From: Christensenella sp. UBA6345
GTDB taxonomy: Bacteria > Bacillota > Clostridia > Christensenellales > UBA1242
NCBI GenBank assembly: GCA_002437945.1
Contig: DJSB01000031.1
Span: 1-20,051 of the forward strand
Length of the DNA stretch: 20,051 nt
Reading direction: 5' to 3'
Below the pieces are notes generated by a model, which worked only from the letters and a program-made list of their open reading frames with translations, had not been told where the DNA came from and did not search any database. This document shows, one piece after another, positions 15,637 through 20,051 of the stretch. Both the position numbers and the translations under genes were made by a program. Each line of letters starts with the position of its first letter. The stretch's first letter is position 1.

Positions 15637-16068
15637 TTAACAAAGAAATTTAGAATTAATAATATAAACTGCACCAAAGTTGGCAGTATCGTTACTTGTA
15701 GTATCGTATTTATATTTTTGTTTAGGTTTCTTTACACGAGCAACTGTTTTAACAAAGAATATAAACACTATAGGCAATACTATAACAGTAATTAAAATTT
15801 TGAAAATAATAAACAAGAAATTGGCGAATTGTAAAGAATCAAGTAATGACTTGATAGGCAAGCCAATCTCCATAATAATCCTATTGGTATCTTTAACACC
15901 CATAATATCTAGAGTGCTACGAAGTTCGTTAATCAAGCCATTGTCTAGACAGCAATAAAGAACAACAGTTAGTAGTGCTAACTGCATAAGAAACTTTACG
16001 CTTTTCTTATTGAAATATGACTTAAATACATCGTTAGAAGTAAGTCTTTCACTAGACAAAGCCTGCAT
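15637..16068 (-). CDS. Small membrane protein of unknown function
   Basis: I do not recognise this 143-residue protein. Its N-terminus (MQALSSERLTSNDVFKSYFNKKS) is hydrophilic. Hydrophobic segments lie at about 25-42 and 80-110, followed by a lysine/arginine cluster (ARVKKPKQKYKY, about 108-120) that should be cytoplasmic. I chose ATG 16068 because GGGGAG lies 4 nt before it. The in-frame ATGs at 16110 and 16080 lack a ribosome site and would add up to 14 residues. It is bounded by terminators on both sides, so it stands alone. Confidence 0.65.
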   Translation of the reverse strand: MQALSSERLTSNDVFKSYFNKKSVKFLMQLALLTVVLYCCLDNGLINELRSTLDIMGVKDTNRIIMEIGLPIKSLLDSLQFANFLFIIFKILITVIVLPIVFIFFVKTVARVKKPKQKYKYDTTSNDTANFGAVYIINSKFLC

Positions 16069-16177
16069 ATAACTCCCCATTCTTATATTTCTACTAATAA
16101 AATACCACATTAAATTATAATTTTCAACTAAAAAATCAATTTTTAACGTCCAATTTGAATTTTTGGTGTAAATATCT

Positions 16178-16211
16178 AAAAAAATAAGAGTATTTTTACG
16201 ATACTCCTATT
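16178..16211 (-). terminator. Intrinsic terminator of the DUF1003 gene
   Basis: Arms aataagagtat (16183-16193) and atactcctatt (16201-16211) form an 11-bp stem with one G-U pair and a 7-nt loop on the minus strand. The T run comes from the A tract at 16178-16184. Confidence 0.8.
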
Positions 16212-16227
16212 TTTATTCATTAATTTA

Positions 16228-16743
16228 TTATTCTTTATCTATTTTACTAGATAAATCTTCTAAAATTTTTAAAATCTTTTTTTGGTTATCAGAAATTTGA
16301 TTTACTCTTTTATATAATTCGTCAATTAGAAACTCACTTTTTAAATTAACTTGATAATCATTTTCAGCACGTTTTCTATCTTTTGCTTCTTGTCTATTTT
16401 GGCTCATCATAATTAATGGTGCCTGAACTGCAGCAATGCATGACAAAACCAAATTAAGTAATATAAAAGGATAAGCATCAAAAGCATGGGTTGCTAAAAT
16501 AATATTAACAACCATCCATATAACCATAACGGCAATAAAACTAAATATAAATGCCCAACTACCCGCAAACTTTGCAACAGCATCAGCAGCACGTTGTCCA
16601 AAAGACGGCTTTTCTTCTTCACCTACGTTCTCTGTAATATTTGTATTTAACAATTCAGAAACCAGTTCATCATCTGTTAATTCTTGTTCAGTATTAAGTA
16701 ATATTTCCTTAATTAATTTATTTCTATTCTTTTGTGATTTCAT
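16228..16743 (-). CDS. DUF1003 family membrane protein
   Basis: A 171-residue member of DUF1003, a widespread inner-membrane family of unknown function. An acidic N-terminal part (1-45) precedes ADAVAKFAGSWAFI (53-66), then two membrane helices (about 62-84 and 92-113) with FDAYPFILLNLVLS between and into the second. The family's strongest motif follows: QAPLIMMSQNRQEAKDRKRAENDY (107-130). The C-terminal 35 residues are a likely coiled coil. AAAGGA lies 9 nt before the ATG. It begins only 26 nt after the enoate-reductase-type gene's stop and ends at a terminator, so it may be the last gene of that transcript, though no functional link is known. Confidence 0.93.
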   Translation of the reverse strand: MKSQKNRNKLIKEILLNTEQELTDDELVSELLNTNITENVGEEEKPSFGQRAADAVAKFAGSWAFIFSFIAVMVIWMVVNIILATHAFDAYPFILLNLVLSCIAAVQAPLIMMSQNRQEAKDRKRAENDYQVNLKSEFLIDELYKRVNQISDNQKKILKILEDLSSKIDKE

Positions 16744-16769
16744 AAGATTTTCCTTTAATTACTTAACAT

Positions 16770-18824
16770 TTAAATCTTTAATGCAACGTCCCAAGCACGC
16801 CATACAACTGTACGCAAATTGCCTACTTTGTAAGCATCGCCGACAATATGAGTATGTTTGGATTCTTCAACTAGTGGATTTGGTTTATAACCAACAGCCA
16901 TAATTACAGAATCTACATTAATTTCGTGTTCCTTACCTTCTTTATCAGTAATAACAATACTATTATCTTTAATTTCTTTACATTTAGATTCAAGATGTAC
17001 TTCTACATTATTAGTCTTAAAGAAATCTCTTAAATAAGAACTATTGGCCAAACACAAGCCATTAGAAACCATAAGGTCATTAAGAGTTTCTACAATAATA
17101 GGTGTTTTGCCTTTTAGATATAAGTCATAAGCAACTTCACAACCTGTTAATCCGCCACCAATAACGGCTACAGTATTACCTACAGGTTTTTCGCCTAGCA
17201 AGTATTCACATGCTTCAACCGATTTTTCTACACCAGTAATTGGTATATGTCTTGGTTTACTACCTGTTGCGATTACGATTTCGTCAGCATCTATACTACT
17301 TAAATCTTTAACTTCTGTGTTATATTTAACTTCAATATTAAGTTTGGCTATTTGTCTACGATACCAATCTATAAGTTCTCTATCACGTTCTTTAAATTCT
17401 GGAGCAGATGCAGCAATAAATACACCGCCCAATTTATCTGATTTTTCATAAATAGTTGCTTTATGTCCCCTTAAAGTACATACTCTAGCAACTTCCATAC
17501 CACCTATACCACCGCCAATAATAGCAACACGCTTGGACACTTTGGCAGGTTTAAGGTCGTACTTACCGCCGTCCATAGTCATAGGGTTAAGAGCACATCT
17601 AGCCATATGCATAGTATCACTTAATGAGCCTGCTTGTGCCACGCCTTTATAATGTGACATAGCAAAACAAGCATTATGACAACAGATACATGGTTGTATA
17701 TCTTCTAGTCTACCTTCCATAAGTTTGGTAACCCATTGTTGATCTACAAGGAATTGTCTAGCAACACCCATAGCATCTATCTTGCCATCTTTAATAGCAT
17801 TGGCACTAGTAACTGGGTCCATCTTACCAGCACAAACTACTGGTATATTAACAAATTTACGTATATGGGATACTTCTTCTAGGTTACAGTTGGTAGGCAT
17901 ATATGCTGGTGGGTGAGCCCAATACCAAGCATCATAAGTACCATTATCTGCATTAAGCATATCATATCCTGCATCTTCAAGATATTTTGCTGCTTTTTCA
18001 CTTTCTTCCATATCTCTGCCGACTTCAGTATATTCTTCGCCCGGCATAGCACCTTCACAGAAACCTTTGGTTTTGCTTACTACCGAATATCTTAATGATA
18101 CTGGATAATCTTCTCCACAAGCCGATTTAATGGCTTTAACTATCTCTACTGGGAAACGATAACGATTCTCAAAACTTCCACCATATTCATCGGTACGGAA
18201 GTTGGTATATTTTGTAGTAAATTGGTCAATCAAATAACCTTCATGCACTGCATGTACTTCAACTCCATCAACACCTGCATCTTTGCACATTTTTGCTGTT
18301 TTGGCAAAAGCCTGTACCATATCTTGAATTTCTTTATGTGTTAAGGCTCTTACTTTAGTATCTTCTGCCCAACGTGAAGGCAAAACACTAGGTGAAGCAC
18401 AAAGTCTAGAAACATTAAATATAGGACTAGCCAAAGCACCTAAAAACTTATTCTTTAACATAGGAACCATATTAGTAGGCACAGAGAATGCTCTACCAAA
18501 TCCAGCGGTTAACTGAATAAATAATTTTGCTCCATACTTATGTATCTCGTCCATAAAACCTTTAAGTTGTCTAAAAGCACCTTTTGCTTTATACAACCAT
18601 TGACCACCTAATACGTTACGAATAGGTGCAATGCCCGGTATAATAAGACCAACATTGTTTTTAGCAAGTTCAATAAAGAAACTAGCCGCATCTTTATCAA
18701 AATGATGTGGTTCCATCCAACCAAAAATAGATGTTCCACCCATAGGACAAAGTACAATACGGTTTTTAATCTCGCAATTACCTATCTTCCAAGGTGTAAA
18801 CAAAGGTTCAAACTGTTTATCCAT
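16770..18824 (-). CDS. NADH:flavin oxidoreductase / 2-enoate reductase-type enzyme
   Basis: A 684-residue cytoplasmic flavoenzyme of the FadH/BaiCD/BaiH type. It would move electrons from NAD(P)H through FAD and a 4Fe-4S cluster to FMN, reducing or in reverse forming a C=C bond next to a carbonyl. The old-yellow-enzyme barrel (about 1-365) has GVEVHAVHEGYLIDQF (187-202) and RTDEYGGSFENR (210-221). Cluster cysteines are 379, 382, 386 and 410 (C-x2-C-x3-C), with an unusually wide gap to the last. The FAD domain begins IIGGGIGGME (435-444), and the NAD(P)H site is VIGGGLTGCE (554-563). ATG 18824 has AAAGGAG 9 nt upstream; an in-frame TTG at 18827 is the alternative. It lies 172 nt after the dehydrogenase gene and 26 nt before DUF1003. 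The substrate (dienoyl-CoA, bile acid, steroid or other enone) is not decidable here. Confidence 0.92.
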   Translation of the reverse strand: MDKQFEPLFTPWKIGNCEIKNRIVLCPMGGTSIFGWMEPHHFDKDAASFFIELAKNNVGLIIPGIAPIRNVLGGQWLYKAKGAFRQLKGFMDEIHKYGAKLFIQLTAGFGRAFSVPTNMVPMLKNKFLGALASPIFNVSRLCASPSVLPSRWAEDTKVRALTHKEIQDMVQAFAKTAKMCKDAGVDGVEVHAVHEGYLIDQFTTKYTNFRTDEYGGSFENRYRFPVEIVKAIKSACGEDYPVSLRYSVVSKTKGFCEGAMPGEEYTEVGRDMEESEKAAKYLEDAGYDMLNADNGTYDAWYWAHPPAYMPTNCNLEEVSHIRKFVNIPVVCAGKMDPVTSANAIKDGKIDAMGVARQFLVDQQWVTKLMEGRLEDIQPCICCHNACFAMSHYKGVAQAGSLSDTMHMARCALNPMTMDGGKYDLKPAKVSKRVAIIGGGIGGMEVARVCTLRGHKATIYEKSDKLGGVFIAASAPEFKERDRELIDWYRRQIAKLNIEVKYNTEVKDLSSIDADEIVIATGSKPRHIPITGVEKSVEACEYLLGEKPVGNTVAVIGGGLTGCEVAYDLYLKGKTPIIVETLNDLMVSNGLCLANSSYLRDFFKTNNVEVHLESKCKEIKDNSIVITDKEGKEHEINVDSVIMAVGYKPNPLVEESKHTHIVGDAYKVGNLRTVVWRAWDVALKI

Positions 18825-18852
18825 CAATATATACTCCTTTCATTTTTCATTA

Positions 18853-18886
18853 ATTATAATTTAATATATTTTAAAATTTAAGTCAA
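18853..18886 (-). promoter_or_regulatory. Possible promoter of the enoate-reductase-type gene
   Basis: On the minus strand TTGACT (18886-18881), a 17-nt spacer and TAAATT (18863-18858) form a moderate sigma-A match. An overlapping TATAAT (18858-18853) would need a 22-nt spacer. I see no convincing terminator between this gene and the dehydrogenase gene, so read-through from there is also likely. Confidence 0.4.
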
Positions 18887-18996
18887 ATATCTACGATATT
18901 AACAAAATTTTATTTCTTATTATACTAATTTAACCATTACAAATAATTAAATTTTAATCACTATTTAGTCTACGAAAAAGTAGTGTACTTTATGCA

Positions 18997-19746
18997 TTAA
19001 CAATCCCCGTAAATACCACCATCTATCTTAATAACTTGATTGTTTATAAATCTTGCATTATCGCTAGCCAAAAACTTAACTAAATGTGCCACATCAAGTT
19101 CAGTACCAGCACGTCCCACCATAATTTTCTCTTCTTCTTGACGTATAAATTCTTCGTCCATATCTTTTACTTCGCTTTCGGTAGCAATAAACCCCGGAGC
19201 AACTGCATTAACATTAACATATGGTGCAAACTGCACTGCCAAGTTGTGAGTTAATGATATAATGCCGGCTTTTGACACATCATAATCTACACACATAGGA
19301 TAATATGTATTAATACCATTGGTAGAAGAAAGATTAATAATCTTTCCATAATGATTATCATACATAATTTCTCCGACATATTTACTTACCAAAAATGTCC
19401 CCACCACATTAACATCTAATGTCTTTTTAAAATCATCAACAGTTTTGTCTCTAAACAAACTATCAATAGACACTGCTGCATTATTAACAAGCACATCAAT
19501 ATGTCCGTATTTTTTAACTACTGCGTCTACCATATTTTTAACATCATTTTCATTAGAAATATCACACTGATAGGTCATAGGTTGAGTACCTAGAGCGGTT
19601 AATTGTTTACATAATTGATTAGCCCCATCTTCACTATGGCAATAGTTAAGCACTACATTATATCCTTCTTTTGCCATCTCTAAAGCAATAACACTTCCTA
19701 TGCCACGTCCAGCACCAGTAACAAGTACAACTTTTCTATCCATCAT
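18997..19746 (-). CDS. Short-chain dehydrogenase/reductase (3-oxoacyl-ACP reductase-like)
   Basis: A 249-residue classical SDR that interconverts a ketone and an alcohol with NAD(P)H. The cofactor motif TGAGRGIG lies at 10-17, NNAA at 88-91, structural Asn112, and the catalytic set Ser141, Tyr155 and Lys159 (YDVSK); PGFIATE (184-190) and the C-terminal IDGG are also family marks. Arg14 in the glycine motif and Asn34-Tyr35 after strand 2, with no Asp there, lean to NADP, but this is uncertain. FabG would be the nearest well-known relative; without fatty-acid genes beside it, a catabolic or steroid/bile-acid-type role with the downstream flavoenzyme is equally possible. Two adjacent ATGs (19746 and 19743) follow AGGAG (19756-19752) by 5 and 8 nt; an ATG at 19764 lies upstream of that site and is rejected. 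Confidence 0.93.
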   Translation of the reverse strand: MMDRKVVLVTGAGRGIGSVIALEMAKEGYNVVLNYCHSEDGANQLCKQLTALGTQPMTYQCDISNENDVKNMVDAVVKKYGHIDVLVNNAAVSIDSLFRDKTVDDFKKTLDVNVVGTFLVSKYVGEIMYDNHYGKIINLSSTNGINTYYPMCVDYDVSKAGIISLTHNLAVQFAPYVNVNAVAPGFIATESEVKDMDEEFIRQEEEKIMVGRAGTELDVAHLVKFLASDNARFINNQVIKIDGGIYGDC

Positions 19747-19768
19747 AATTTCTCCTAAATACATATTA

Positions 19769-19777
19769 ATTATAACA
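19769..19777 (-). promoter_or_regulatory. Extended -10 promoter element of the dehydrogenase gene
   Basis: On the minus strand TGT followed by TATAAT (19777-19769) makes a consensus extended -10. The -35 position is poor. Transcription would begin near 19762, leaving a short leader that holds the ribosome site at 19756-19752. Confidence 0.4.
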
Positions 19778-20038
19778 TATTAATATTATTAACGCACTTA
19801 AATAAAATAGTAATGTGAATGAATAATAAAATAACATCATCATTTTATACAAGTCAGTGTACTATACTCACTAAAAAGATATTACCAATTTACATATAAA
19901 TAATTCTCATTTAGTCTAACACTCGAAAAATTACTATTTTCATTTTTTTATATCAATAATGCATATTCTACACCACATCATAAATATATGTACATAAAAG
20001 CCATAGTTTTTAATAAAAAAAACCACAAATATTGAAGT

Positions 20039-20051
20039 GAACCCCGTAGGG
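20039..20051 (-). repeat. Partial dispersed repeat at the right window edge
   Basis: The last 13 bases, gaaccccgtaggg, read on the minus strand as ccctacggggttc. This matches ccctacgggttc of repeat unit C (5641-5652) with one extra G. The match is short, so it is only suggestive. If real, the unit continues past the window in inverted orientation. Confidence 0.4.

Noticed and set aside
18960..18996. Terminator between the dehydrogenase and flavoenzyme genes
   Set aside because: Only a 4-bp stem (ctac/gtag) can form and no T run follows on the minus strand.
16770..19746. Naming the flavoenzyme and SDR as bile-acid genes baiCD/baiH and baiA
   Set aside because: Motifs are shared by several enoate-reductase and SDR branches, and no other bai gene is in the window.
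1..20051. Reassignment of TGA to tryptophan, suggested by absence of TGA stops (12 TAA, 1 TAG)
   Set aside because: Conserved tryptophans checked (for example FWDTIKLG at about 3183) use TGG, all genes are full-length under the standard code, and 13 stops are too few to infer a code change.

Overview
The window is AT-rich DNA with a standard genetic code. It has strong AGGAG-type ribosome binding sites, frequent hairpin-plus-T-run terminators and Gram-positive-style lipoprotein signals, and 12 of its 13 genes end in TAA. Together with an iron-sulphur old-yellow-enzyme flavoprotein, this suggests an anaerobic, low-GC Bacillota (Clostridia-like, probably an uncultivated gut lineage). That placement is inference; no rRNA or tRNA gene is present to test it. 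Both window ends lie inside or beside pieces of what looks like a dispersed repeat, so the window may be a whole contig broken at repeats.

Layout. Positions 1-50 hold a repeat fragment. Positions 111-2087 (minus) encode a lipoprotein with a glycoside-hydrolase-like fold (DUF5722-like). Diverging from it at 2288-5122 (plus) is a MacB-type ABC protein with an unusually long extracytoplasmic domain. Positions 5162-5761 carry three copies of a hairpin-bearing repeat (one inverted, two direct) bracketed by a perfect 26-bp direct repeat, just upstream of a small unknown gene (5762-6097). Next come a lipoprotein SGNH/sialate-O-acetylesterase-like hydrolase (6194-7117) and a two-helix membrane protein with a poly-aspartate tail (7254-7898). 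A shared bidirectional terminator at 7937-7969 separates these from the minus-strand genes.

The minus-strand block 15118 -> 8045 looks like one operon of four genes: a YwaF-like membrane domain fused to an ABC ATPase (overlapping the next gene as TAATG), a 547-residue ABC-2-type permease, a membrane-anchored Ig-like protein starting 1 nt later, and an 848-residue lipoprotein with an Ig-like domain and a probable beta-helix. The plausible reading is a cell-envelope export system with two surface proteins. Inside the fusion gene, a consensus ribosome binding site precedes an in-frame ATG exactly at the ATPase boundary, so the gene may make both a fusion and a free ATPase.

Upstream on the minus strand are a small membrane protein of unknown function (15637-16068), a DUF1003 membrane protein (16228-16743), a two-domain FMN/FAD/4Fe-4S enoate-reductase-type enzyme (16770-18824) and a short-chain dehydrogenase (18997-19746). 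The last two probably cooperate in reducing or desaturating an enone/ketone substrate that the sequence does not identify. The main candidates for something undescribed are the repeat family whose internal hairpin keeps its position but not its sequence, and the YwaF-ATPase fusion operon.
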